A DNA stretch of 64,000 nt from Rhynchopus sp. YZ270_cl-10. Its lineage: Eukaryota > Euglenozoa > Diplonemea > Diplonemida > Diplonemidae. Positions 52,823 through 63,983 of this stretch are shown piece by piece. The DNA lies in the NCBI GenBank assembly GCA_964035575.1, contig OZ037878.1, positions 744,001 through 808,000 on the forward strand, written 5' to 3'. The position numbers were made by a program, and so were the translations under genes. The notes beneath the pieces were generated by a model. The model ran no database searches, was not told the origin of the DNA, and saw only the letters and a program-made list of their open reading frames with translations. How positions within the stretch are numbered: position 1 is the stretch's first letter; each line of letters starts with the position of its first letter.

Positions 52823-55299
52823 TCACGCAGCAGCTTCAAGCCGTGTTAGTGTACGCTTAAGGCGACGCTGTAGTGACACCGACAAACCGTTCAACTTTGC
52901 AAACTGCGGATCCTTTTCCAACCCTTGCATCATCAGATTGGTTTTGTGTGCTAGCGCCCGCATGAACGCACACTCCTGCTCTGAGGTGGCATTGTGCGCT
53001 TGCAGGTCTTCAACCCCGTTTAACATTAATGCCAGCGACTCTAATGCTCCCCCTATTTCTGCTTTGGCAGCCTCTGGTTTCAACCCTTTATGGTTGGGCA
53101 GAGGCACCAACGCGGCGCTGGTTCCCACATCACCACGGAGCTCTGTGACTGCTCTTTTGTGGTCCTTTTTGAGGCGTACCATTTCGGATTGGAGGTCTTC
53201 CAGAGCGGTTTGGGTGTCAGAAGCTCTTTGCATGGCACGACGTGCGTCTGCACCTGCCTTGGCCCATTCCTCTTGGAGATAGTCACCTTCTGTTTGAAGT
53301 TCATCGATACGTAGGTCCGCTGCGTTCAGGGTTTCTTCTAGATCAGCAATAGCAGCAGTGTGTTGTTCTGTTTGCGCCAGATGCTCCGTTTGCATGGTGT
53401 TGATTTGTGCCAAATGGTCTGTCCGCATAGAAGTGGCTTCTGCCTGAAGCTTTGCAGTATGCGCTTCAGCTGCATCAAGACGTGCTGCAAGCCCCAACGC
53501 ATTTTCTTCTGCAATAGTTGTCCGTTCCTCTGCATGTTTCAATGTCTCTGCTTGCTGGACGGAGAGTCGTTCCAAATGCTGTACCCGCAACTGCAGCTCT
53601 TTGCTGATTAACGCCTTGGCCTCTGCCTCCGCTGCCCCAGCCTTCAGCTCCGCAACCTCCAAAAGCTTTTCCTCCAACACCACAGCAGTCTCATTGTATT
53701 TACATTGCAGCCCCTGAGCCGGCGCCTCCGCCGCAGATTGCTGAGCAGCTGCAAGCTCCTCTTGCGTGGCGCGAAGCTGTTCCTCCAATGCATCTGCACG
53801 GGCCTTCTCCGAGGCAACGTCCTCTTGCACCTTGGTGAGCTGTGTGCTTGTGTTCAGGGTTTTCTCTTCTGCGCTGTTGAAAGACGCTTTCAGAGTGTCA
53901 ATCTGACCCTGCAGGTCTGCAGTCGAGGCAGATGCGTCAGGTGTATCAACACCAGCGCGAAGGCCGTCTAGCTGGCGTTGCGCTGCAATGCCACGCTTCT
54001 GAGCAGAGTGGAGCTCTGTCTGAAGTGTACGTTGTCTCGCAATGGCGTCACGCATATCCCGTTCGGAGGCCTCCTTCATCTCCTCAAATTGCTGTGTTAA
54101 TTTGACAACCTCAAGTTGAGTATCGCGTCGGAGCTGTTGTTGTGTGAGGCAGTGCTCTTCGATCTGTTCAAACTGTTCCCGGAGTTTGGCGTTTTGCACA
54201 ACCAGCTCTAGCTCCTTCTCGGTCTCGCCTCCGGCACCCATGACGCGGAGGCCTTCGAGCTCTGCCTTGAGTTTGCTGTTCTGCGCTTTGAGGAGCGAGA
54301 CTGTCATCTCAGTCTCCTTCTTGCTGAGCTCTGCGCGCAGCTCGCCGCTTTCTGTGGTGCTCTCCTCGCCGAGGCTGTCCTTCATCTCGCCCAGCAACGT
54401 TTTCACAGAGGCGCGCTCTCGGTCCTCTGCTGACACTGCGCTCTGAAAGGCCTCAAGTGCATTGCGCAGCTTTGTGTTCTCCTCAAGAGCCCGCTCCTTG
54501 GCAGAAAGCTCGTTCTGCAGAAACAGCTCCAGCTTGGATACCTCAGCCTGCAGTTCATTGCCGTCGCTTTTGTGGGTTTCTAGTGCGGAGGTGACCTGTA
54601 GGGGGGAGGAATGTATTGATGGGATAACGAAAAGGGGTTGATCAGGTTTCGTTTTGTTTGTTGAAGTTAAAGAGAAAAAGTTGGGTTAGGGTTACCGTCC
54701 GAATTGTATTTTCACGAAAAACACCATGGCTGTGCAGTGTCAGTTGCAAAAGGTCGTATCCAAAAGGAAACGGTGTGTGTGTGTGTGTTTGATAAACTGA
54801 TAGGGGTGCTTGCACAGAATACGGCCCCAAACGGGGGTGTATGTGTGTGTGTGTGTGTGATTGATGTGCATACAGTAGCATATTCTGTCTTTAAGTCTTC
54901 TAACTGCTTTTCGAGGAGCTCTTCCCTCGAGAGGCCTGTGGGTGGTGTTGTGATGAGGCTATCTTGACAACGTGTCGTATAGGTGTGGCAAAGCCTCGTC
55001 CACAATGCGCAGTTCATATTGAACAAAAAAAGATAAATGTTTAGCCAACTGATACTACCCTTTTCATCCCGCAAGACATGGCATACACAGCAAATACTCG
55101 GCCACTAATCAAGCTTTCAATTATCAGCAAACCCATCGGTTTACGGGATTAAGCTTTTCAACAAAAAAAGGAAGCACTGTCAAGTGTTTTGGCTGACTTG
55201 GGGGGAAAAAAAATGAATATCTCCCGTGGCCATACCTTTTGCCGTCAGAACATGCGCTTTTTGAAGCACATCGGGCACGACGGGGTCGGGCCAGGACAT
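52823..55299 (-). CDS. Coiled-coil protein, three exons
   Basis: Exons 55236-55299, 54874-54935 and 52823-54595, joined in phases 1 and 0 across introns of 300 and 278 nt (donors GTATGG and GTATGC; acceptors CCCACAG and CTACAG); 632 aa. The joined start reads MSWPDPVVPDVLQKAHVLTAK then GLSREELLEKQ, which is smooth and hydrophilic. Almost the whole chain is heptad-rich coiled coil with Ala/Glu/Gln bias. No motor, kinase or membrane segment. A structural or tethering role is inferred. The start ATG sits inside TATAAATG. An alternative start at 55017 without the first splice is possible but gives a less protein-like N-terminus. The second intron has GT-rich repeats. Confidence 0.75.
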
Positions 55300-56659
55300 T
55301 TATACCCCCTCGCGCCCCCTCTCTCACTCTCTCTCTCACTCTTGAACAACACAGGTTATCAAACAATAACCTCACGTAGTGTATGGGGAATGGGAAGGGG
55401 GGGCGGGTGTGTGTGTGTGTCCCTGTGTGGCATATTAAAAAAATGGGACCACAACATTTGCTTACACGGGGTTCACTGTAATCTAATATACAAAGAAGGT
55501 GAAAGTGCAAACACCTCGCCGTACATCGGACGCAGTTCACTGCTTTCTCCACGGGTTATCGAACCTCCCCCAGAGAGCGCTTCAGTTGACATACACACGG
55601 TTACCACGAAGGACGCAAGCAGAAACATAACCATTGCCCCAACCAGAATGGGAGAGGGTATTGTTGTATCACGCAAAGAAGTCAAAAAAGCATTGTGTAC
55701 TTACTGGCGGACAGCACAGGACGTCTACAAAATAGACTATCAGGGAAGGGACGCAAATGAATGCGCCGCTAACCTTTTTCCGTCCCAATGAAGGGGCTAC
55801 ATAGCCAGAGGTATAGCACAAATGACCAATAAAGTTGCCTTCCCTCCTCTCCCTCTTTTTTTTTTTTGTTTGCTGTTTCTGGGCCCTACTGCGATCTACT
55901 ATAGAGACAAGGACAAAGAGGGAAGCTTTGTTGGGGGTACTAACGTCTCGACGGACGCAGGCACCACATAAAGAAAGAGAAAAAGGGGACGAAAAAAATT
56001 GAACAAAAGAAAATGTGCAGAATACAAAGAGCACCTCCAAGATTAAGGAGAGCATCACATTTTTTGGTGAGAAATCTACACTGTTTGTTGCTGTATCGAC
56101 ATTTGTGGTTAAAAAAGGATGCCTTCCATTTTTAGTTTTTTTTTTAAATGTAGACAAATCACCGAGCAAAGTTCTGTCCTCAATGACACCCCAAAGCCAT
56201 ACTCTTATTTTCATTATATTGTTTATTTACGGCGGTGGTGGCGAAGGCCACACAAAAGAGAGATTTTGCCTATTAAAAAAAAAACTCATTTCGTCATACC
56301 GATAAAACCCCACGCCACAGACAGAAGCTCTGTACCGTCCCAACGGCTAGAAAATACCCCCTTTTTTTGCAGGGTGCACATACCTTAAAGGGGAGGGAAA
56401 ACAGAACGTTGAAGAGACCCAAATTTGCAAAACCTTCTGTCACCCTTCTTCTGTTTTCTACTCCCCCCTAAAAACCTTTTTTTTTTGAAACCTATACCCC
56501 CCCTTAGGACTTCTTATCAGAGTATTGACAATCACCCTGGCGTTCTGTACAGTATCGACGAGGTTTGTTTCCCCATCACTTTTTTTTTTCTCTGTAATAG
56601 CGGTAGCTGATTTGTTTTTTCTATTTTTTCCACTCATTTTCCTTTTTGCTTTCCTCCTT
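55300..56659. other. Interval between the coiled-coil gene and the helical gene
   Basis: No gene seen. Contains a TC-rich run (about 55318-55340, likely promoter side of the coiled-coil gene), a GTGT run, and a B-box-like/beta repeat at 55499-55583. Confidence 0.45.
55499..55583 (-). repeat. B-box-like hairpin plus beta repeat
   Basis: Minus strand GGTTCGATAACCC followed by GTTTGCACTTTCACC, the same order as at 43638-43710 with an expanded middle. Confidence 0.5.
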
Positions 56660-59600
56660 TCACAACCACGTCGCTTTGACGTAGGCTAGCTTCTGGACAG
56701 CTTCGTCTACTCGGGGTGGTGATGCGCCACAGCATTTTAATACATCCGCAAAGTCTGGGGCAAGAGAATATTCTAAAAGGAGTGCTATAGGTGAGGACAG
56801 AACGTGGCTGTAATCATGTAGGTTGGTGCAGTATGGGAGGATGAGGTGGAGTGTGATAAGACACTGCACGCACGTTGCCTCCAGGTCACGCTGGGTGGCC
56901 TGGTCTGCAGGGGTTGGTATATCACCACGCCTTCGTCGCCAGGCACGTTCCTTCAACAGCACTACACAGTTCTGTGCCAGCTCTGCTACTCGAAAGAAGG
57001 TCACCATCGCCAGCCGTTCTGCGCCCACAGCAGCGCCTTTCGTCTCAGTGGTGGAGGTGGCGGTGGTGTCATTGTCCACAGCCACCGCCCCTTCCTCTGT
57101 GCGCAGGCGCTTGCGTGGCGACTCCTGCCCCGCAGCACGCCTTTTGCGTGATGGTGACGTGACAGCTCCGTCCTCGGGGGCATTGTCCGTTGGAGGTGGG
57201 GTGGAGCCTGCTTCCTCACTGTGTGCAAAGACCTGGCTACGCAGCTCTTCGTATTCTTCGTTCTGAGGGTTTTGTGGTGGTTGGAGACAGAGAGAGAGAG
57301 AGGGAGGGGGGTAAGCAAAGGTTCTCCTATAAGCAACGTTTTTGTCAAATAGACTGAAGCCCAAAGTGAGTCACCTAGATGGCAATCTAGAAATAAGGTG
57401 TAGTGGAGAGTGTGCAATGTAGGGAAAAATTGGGAGGAAAATAGGCAATAGAAAAACGCTATGAGGCTGCCTTTGTGATATCAGGTTGAAGGGAAATAGT
57501 GGAGGGTGTTCATTGGGCTGCGCCCGCAGGCTTTGTAAACCAGGCAATGTGTTTGAACAAAAAAAGAGGGAAAACTACACACCTGCACGACAGACTGGAG
57601 GAATAGGAGCATGTTCATCGATATTCGGAGTGCCCTGCAAAAAAAGGTAGGAGTGTTGGTGGGCATGACTCGAGGCGATGCTACCCATGGGTTTTCAAGA
57701 AAAAAATGGCAAACGTGCGTTAGCCTACTTTACAGCCAACTCTGAGACAGTGCTACCCCGAAATTCACCCAATATACCCACCAGAAACACAACAAAAATG
57801 CCAAATATACTCTATTGACCGTCCGAGGACGCAAAACCACCCCAAAATAGTGTTTTTTTTAACCCTTTTTTGTGTTCTGGAGTGTATTTCCAGCTCATTT
57901 TGTGCAAACCCCAATAATTTGTTTGTGGTTTGGACTAGAAGTGCCTCAGAAATAACACCAAACCCCCCATAACGGTCTGAAAACAGAACACAAAACACCG
58001 TATCGGAACAGGACGACGTAAATGACATACTCTTTGTTGAGATCGGACCCTGTGCTTGAGTTTTTGACAAGCGACTCAGACGCACGGTATGCAGCAGCGT
58101 GCGGCCCTGCCTCAAACCTGGAGGCAACAAGTTGGAGCTGTGTGTGGAAAGAGGCATAAATACGATTAAGAGAATCTCCAAGCGAATATGGAGCTGTACA
58201 CAGAGAGTAATAGATACACCTTTAAAGAGATATTCTCCGCGTCCCCAAAGTTGAAGGTGCAACGCATCCAACACCAAAATACAAAACGTGAGCCATAAAC
58301 ACATTTCCGCTTTTTCCCAACAAAAAATAGGATCGGTAGGTTAAAGTTGTTTCGTTGATCACACAATCCTCCTGTTTGGATGATTGGCGACCGTCCTGGT
58401 AATACTATTTCTCTTTTAAAGCAAGCTTCGGAATAAAAAAAACAACATTTGCCAACTCCGCAACCAAAGAAAAGACATTTAAAAATCTGATCTGAAATTC
58501 CGAAAGGTGAACAGACTACATACTCTCTTGAACGAACTGGCCGCATGCCCCACTGCTGCTGTACGGAGGTGCGCGAAGGAGCGTTCAGCGCGCTCCTCCA
58601 TTGGGTAGAGGTGGCGGAGGAGGAGTTCCTCTGTGGTCTGCGAGACGGAGTGGGGGATGTGCGGGAAGGAGCGGAGGAGGGAGAGCTCGAGGTGGAAGAG
58701 CGCGCTTTGGAGGCGTCGGTAGGCTTCGGGGGGCGAGGGGAGGAAGACTGACTCTTCTGTACGCAGCGGTGCGATGAGGAGGTGCAGGAGCGACACCTCG
58801 TGCAGCAAACCGCACGACATGCCTGGAAGCGGGTGCACCAATATGTCGTCGTACGGCAGCACCACCTTGCAAAGGAGATGTGTGAGAACCGCTGCCACAT
58901 CCGCTCGGGTCTTGCACGACACTGCAAGCTTTTCTATGCACCGTTTCAACACACCGCACACCCCACCAAGCGCCCTGGTGCAGGCAACCCTTGCAGGGCA
59001 GAGCGCATCTCTCGCAGTCGCCCGCATACCGTCTTCACACGACCGCAGTGCATCCCATGCCCGCCTAACCTCGCCAAAAGCCATGAACCCTCCCTCGGCA
59101 ACGCCAGACTCATCGACGAGCCACCCTTGCTGGCATCCAGGGACGTTTGAGGAAGAGACAAGCCTGCTGGCGGCAGGGCGTGACATGCAGAGCTCCTTCG
59201 CCTCGTCTTCGTACTCCGCTGCGGCGGAGGGTTCGAAGGCGGCGTGCGAGAGGTGCATGCCCCCGACACCAGGCGGCTCAATGCGGAGCAGCGCCATCAG
59301 CACCGTGCCCGCAGCCGACACAGCTTCAAGCAGCTCTGACGGCACAGCGCCGGACACACCATGCAAACGCACCATCGGTGACAAACATTCCGCATACACA
59401 GACACAACCGACCCCGTATGCGCAACAACCTGCTGCAACACCGCTCGTATATTGGTCGCGCTCTCCAAAACGGAGAGATGTGTCTGCGCCTCGGATTGAA
59501 GGACACGGACGACTTGGACGTCGTATTCAGGCCCGCCAGCCTCGAGGGTGGGCACCTCTCCTGTGCGGAGGTGTGGACGGACGGAGCGGTTGCCGAGGAG

Positions 59601-60305
59601 CGCACGGAGGTGCGTGGTGGCGGTGGACTCGGCTTGGGGGTTGGCGGGCTGTGCTTGTGTGGGTGGCACGCTGCGGAGCTTCTCCACCTCGGCTTCGAGT
59701 TTGCTGGTGTGCGCGGTTGCTCTGGCAAGGTGCGCCTCAGCAGCATCGGCCCGCCGCTTCCACGCCTCCTGGTCACCACGCGACTGTCTGTCTTTGACAA
59801 GCTTCAGCTCATTGGAAAGCGCCTGCTGCATCTGCTTGGCAGTGTCCATCTCTCTCTGATGCTTCTCTGCCTGCCGTGCCAACGCATCCTGCAGTTGGCG
59901 GCTATCTACCTTTGGCATTTCTTGCTGTGAATACCGACTCAAATGTGTGCCACCGCCAAAGGAAAGCGGCTGGTTGCCCTGCTGCGAGACGGGGGTGGTG
60001 TTGAGGTACCCACCTCCAGACGGAAGCGACCCCTGCGGCTGCGAGGTGGTGGTGGTAGTGGGTGTCGTGAGGAAGGGCTTCGGCTTGTTGGGGTGTGATG
60101 TTGCTGCTGCAGGTGCAGGCGCTGCCCTGGGCGGGCCTGCAGCAGGGGTAGGATTCTGGAACGGCACCGGCCGTGGCTTGTCAGGCCTGTTCTGCGAGCT
60201 CTGCGAAGTGTCCTGCTTGAGAAACGGCTGGGGTTTGTTCCCTACAACAAAGGGCACGGGCTTGTTGCCCTGAGAGCGTCCTCCTGCCCACTTAGCACTT
60301 GACAT
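56660..60305 (-). CDS. Helical nuclear protein, four exons (possibly ATRIP-like)
   Basis: Exons 58524-60305, 58031-58137, 57583-57634 and 56660-57262; introns of 386, 396 and 320 nt (donors GTATGT, GTATGT, GTGTGT; acceptors CAG). Phases 0, 2 and 0 all match and give 847 aa. Residues 1-~130 are proline-rich with repeated PKPF/PVPF motifs, ~140-215 coiled coil, and the rest mostly alpha-helical repeats. A bipartite nuclear signal lies in the last exon (RKRRAAGQESPRKRLR). A coiled coil ahead of helical repeats in a nuclear protein recalls ATR-interacting protein, but I see no decisive motif, so the identity is open. The short exons 2 and 3 contribute LQLVASRFEAG and ALRISMNMLLF. Confidence 0.7.
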
Positions 60306-60700
60306 GTTCGCATCTGCACATAAAAATCAGTACCTGAAAAATGAAAGAAAGAGTGAAAGAGACAATGCCAAACCTGATGAAATGAGTGAATAAAAAAGCG
60401 AGAGAAAAAGAAAAGAAAAAAAGATGATTAATAGTGTGGCGGAAAGGGGGATCGATTAATCGTTAGTTAAATAAAAAAGTTGGTTGGTTCTCTCTGTTTT
60501 GCTTTGGCTTTTGTTTTTTTTTTTTGCCGAAAAAAGCAGTTTAGTTTGATGTTAACTGCAAAAGATAAGGACAAGCAAGATTGCTTTAAACGTGTTGGCG
60601 GAAAGGGGGGGAGGAAAAAGTGTGAATTACCCCCCCTTCAGCCACACCAATTAAGATATTATTTTCAATCGATAAAAAAGAAAAAAGAAAAGAAGGTCAG
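60306..60700. other. Interval between divergent genes
   Basis: AT-rich. On the minus strand a TTTCATTTTTCAG just 5' of ATG 60305 could be a leader-intron acceptor. The unplaced first exon of the plus-strand gene may lie here, for example in the frame from ATG 60549. Confidence 0.35.
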
Positions 60701-61910
60701 GGGATCCTCCCGGACTCGAAGAGAGTGAGGTGCACCCGGAACCTGGAATGTGTCCGGGGGCTGACGAGGTGGCAGACGCCTTCTTCGCGTGGGATGAACG
60801 CGTTCGGTGGGCTGTTCGCGGGGGACGAACACAGAAGTATTGCTGCAGAGCAACTTTGTTTTTCTTTGTAACGTTATGGTGGAAAGGGGGCCTCAAGCTG
60901 AGCACCGCCGTCTAGCCCTGGCGTTCGCAGCATAGTCCTTCTCGAGTACAACCAAGCTTTCCAAAAAGCCAGAAGACGCCATCTAGAAACTTTCGTACCC
61001 GCAGAGCGTACCTCCCTCAGTTTCCCGAGAGGGACAACCCAATGGACGGCCGCACACCCCCAGCCAAATACCCACACAGAGAGGATGTGTTCTGATGTAT
61101 ACAATCAAACCTGCCCCCCCCCGAGCCATCATGCCCCCCCATGCACTCTGCACGAAACAGAGCCAATTCGCGCACAGTTTCCCGAACACGAATGGTTGCT
61201 TCTTTCTGCGTCCCCTCCCATCACACACCCCCCTCGGCCCCCCCTACACTCTCTCCACGAGAGTCCCTGCGTGCTGAAAAGGTGGGGGGGAAGGGACGAC
61301 AAAAACCCGGTTTTCTAGATTGTCAGAGTGAGAGAAGAGCGTTGAAAAACACTTCTGGCCACATCCACGTCCATCATTGTACCGACCACACTCACGCGTT
61401 CACGCGAGGGTGGTGGAATGAAGGGGGGTAGCACGGAAATTCACGACGTTCGTCAAAAGACACAATAAAAAAATATGTACCCACTTCAGGTCCGCCAACT
61501 CCGACACAGCCGCAAGATACGTTACAGTTCTCTTTCTTGAAGGCCACACTTCAACGTTGTTGTGTCCATCACGCATCCAGGACTCAACTCTCGAGCGCCA
61601 AACCACCCAACACGCACCCCCTCCCAAAGGACGAACCATCCGTGCATTCCTCCAGCAGAACGACCTCCTTCGCCTTCCCCCCATCCCCCCCTTCCCTTCT
61701 TCTCCTCTCACCATAAACAGGATTCTCTCCAGCAAACAAAGTACAGCCTCCCCTGCTCAAATCTCCTTCCCACAAAAGAACGCAAAAAAAAAAAAAAAAA
61801 AAGCCGCCCCATACAGACCAAACCCCCTCGTACAGAGTGCACCCCTCCACAGATCCCTTTGCAAAGGGGTTAAATCGAACCGCAAAAAGTGCTGCCTCTA
61901 CGATGGCTGA
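60701..61910 (+). CDS. Unknown plus-strand gene, at least three exons, 5' end missing
   Basis: Exons 60701-60836, 60916-61281 and 61490-61910, with introns of 79 and 208 nt (donors GTATTG and GTGGGG; acceptors GTCTAG and CTTCAG). Both joins are phase 2 and keep the frame open to the stop at 61910. Joined text such as WAVRGGRTQ-NPGVRSIVLLEYNQAF and CVLKR-SANSDTAARYVTVLFL reads like globular protein and GC content is exon-like. No family recognised. Exon 1 begins after a TCAG acceptor in phase 1, so a further upstream exon is expected. It is the only plus-strand gene in the window. Confidence 0.45.
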
Positions 61911-62233
61911 ATATAAACCCGTCAAGGCTCTTCCATTGTAACCACTGCGTGCTTCCCATACTCGCCTTTGTTTAAAAGGAGCCCAAACAGAAAGGTGAAA
62001 GCCTAATCGGTGAGGTGGGGAGGAGCATACAACTCCTTCACCCACGAAATGAAATGCAAAACAGAGACCGCAAACAATGCCTCCACTCCACTCCCCTCCT
62101 CCCACCCCACAGGCTAAAAAAAGTCGTCTGACGAAAAGCCGCTTTCCTTAGCTCACCTACGGTTCCACCAGTCTGTCGCAATTTCCCCCCCTACCCCCTG
62201 TATGCCGGTCCGCAGTAATGTACAGAAGAACCC

Positions 62234-62239
62234 AATAAA
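62234..62239 (+). promoter_or_regulatory. Possible poly(A) signal AATAAA
   Basis: AATAAA about 325 nt after the stop of the plus-strand gene and 27 nt before spacer repeat S; placed to end that transcript. Confidence 0.35.
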
Positions 62240-62265
62240 CCCAAGCCTGTGTTTAGGTACCTAAA

Positions 62266-62464
62266 ACTTCCTAGAGTCTGCTCCTCTCGTGCTGAGGTGT
62301 GCTGCTGTTTTTGTGTCAGAGTGAGCTGAGTAATGTTTGTCATCAGAGTCGATCAAGCTAACAGGAAACGTTGAAAAGGTTTGTCATCACGTCTCGGGGA
62401 AAAATGGAAGTTGGAAACAGCACAGACAGGTCTCTTGCCAAGGTTGACAGGCAGATGTGAGGGA
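62266..62464 (-). repeat. Spacer repeat S, copy 4
   Basis: Begins at ACTTCCTAGAGTCTG, so it lacks the first ~50 bp of S, and runs into the conserved 3' flank of UBL-LRR copy 4. A few extra A and T bases distinguish it from the other copies. Confidence 0.85.
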
Positions 62465-62732
62465 GTTACCCAAATGACCGCCAGAGGACCTTGTCCTCAA
62501 TCAAATGATACCTTCTTCTTTCAGGTTGGGGTGGGAGGTGATAAAAACGCTGCATAAACTCTCGAGGGAGGTGGGAATGTCTTGTTTTGTCTGTTTTGCG
62601 TTGCGACTGAAAAACAGGGAAAAGAAAGAAAACATTGAAAGATGTACCGCAACACGTCTTCACCACCATCGCATGAAGGAACAAGAAAAAAGACGGAGAA
62701 AATCCGCAAACCCACGTTCAATCCACGTTCAT

Positions 62733-63953
62733 TCAACCCTTTTTAACCCTCTTGCCAGGACGCACAACAGCGGTGTCCCTCTTCACTCGTGGCGTCTGTT
62801 CCTCCTCACCTTCATCCTCGCTGCACGCAGGCGAACCCTTGCTCTCTGCGAACCCTGCTTCCCTTTCCTCAGAGGGCTCTGTGTCTGCATGAAGACGCTT
62901 CCGCCTGCACCCTTCTTTCTGTACGGTTGCGGGGTCGGGCACGTTGTCAGTCTCGCATATCAGACCGTGAATCGTGTTTGTCGGCAAACCCACTTCTTCC
63001 GCAAGCAACCTCCTCACAACCAGAGCGTCCTTGCTCAACCCTGAGGCATCGATTCTTGTTAACTCTGGGCAGCGGGAGAAGAAGTCCTCCCCAATACTCC
63101 TGACCCCGCTCAACGCAAACAGGCCATCGACGACTTGCAAGCGTAAGCAATGCCCAAAGAAGCCCTCCCCAACGGTAACGACACTCCTCAGCCCCGAAAG
63201 ACAAACTCTCTCCAACGCCGAGCAGTTGTAAAGAAAATCGTCACCTATTTTGGTGACATTGCTCAACCCCGAGAGGTCGACGGACGTCAAATGCTCGCAG
63301 TTCCTAAGAAAACCCTCCTCAATCACAGTCACGCGGCGAAACACAGAGACGTCAACCGTTCGCAATGCAGAGTCGGCAAGAAAGCTATCACCTATTTTAG
63401 TGACACTGCCGAACCCCGACAGGTTGATGCTCTCCAATCGCTCGGCGTCGTTGATGAAGTAATCTCCTATCACAGTCACATTGCACAACCCTGAGAGGTC
63501 AAGCTCTGTCAACTGTGGGCACCAGTGCAGGAACCAATCCCCTACTTCGGTGACAAACGACACAGCACTAAGGTCAAGTCGCGTTAACACACTCTCTTGC
63601 AAGAACCAATGCGGAATCTCAGTCGCAACCTCCGCCTCCAAAAGCAAACGCGCAACGTCCGGATCGTCCATAGTCTCCAACCTCTCGTTTGTCAGGTCTG
63701 TCTCGCCCAATGCGTGAAGTGCTGCAATGGCAGCAAACTTCGTTGTCCTCATGAGCATAATCGTGTCCCCAGCACTCAGCTCCTTGATGCCCTCCTCGTC
63801 ACGCAGCACCTCCCCTCTGAAAGTCATCTGAAAGCTGTCTTCCTGCAACCCTGCTGCAGACGCCACCTTCAGACGCAGGTGTCCAAGTGCATCATCCACA
63901 CCCACCTCCACCACATGTTCCTTCTCATCAAAATCCTTTATCGTGAGATCCAT
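62733..63953 (-). CDS. UBL - leucine-rich repeat protein, paralogue 4 (long tail)
   Basis: 406 aa. The first 348 residues align with the other paralogues; a further 58-residue tail follows QKEG, starting CRRKRLHADTEPSEEREAGF, then an acidic run SEDEGEEE and a basic end PGKRVKKG. The tail resembles a nuclear or nucleic-acid-binding extension. Relative to this copy the others lack one base after QKEG and 177 bp (62657-62833), so this looks like the ancestral form. Repeat positions again differ: GDWFLHWCPQL, DYFINDAERL, DSFLADSAL, DDFLYNCSAL. The 5' flank joins spacer S at the window edge, as in copy 3. Confidence 0.85.
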   Translation of the reverse strand: MDLTIKDFDEKEHVVEVGVDDALGHLRLKVASAAGLQEDSFQMTFRGEVLRDEEGIKELSAGDTIMLMRTTKFAAIAALHALGETDLTNERLETMDDPDVARLLLEAEVATEIPHWFLQESVLTRLDLSAVSFVTEVGDWFLHWCPQLTELDLSGLCNVTVIGDYFINDAERLESINLSGFGSVTKIGDSFLADSALRTVDVSVFRRVTVIEEGFLRNCEHLTSVDLSGLSNVTKIGDDFLYNCSALERVCLSGLRSVVTVGEGFFGHCLRLQVVDGLFALSGVRSIGEDFFSRCPELTRIDASGLSKDALVVRRLLAEEVGLPTNTIHGLICETDNVPDPATVQKEGCRRKRLHADTEPSEEREAGFAESKGSPACSEDEGEEEQTPRVKRDTAVVRPGKRVKKG

Positions 63954-63983
63954 TTTTTGTGTTTTTGTGTTTTGTGCTGTGTC

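Noticed and set aside
55015-55017. ATG 55017 as start of the coiled-coil gene
   Set aside because: It avoids one intron but gives a Cys/Trp-rich N-terminus; the spliced start from 55299 is in phase and reads better. Kept as the second choice.
57765-58304. 179-codon minus-strand frame including an exon-like RYGGFGVISEALLVQ stretch
   Set aside because: Most of it lies in intron 2 of the helical gene; using it as an exon breaks the phase, while direct joining of exons 2 and 3 keeps it.
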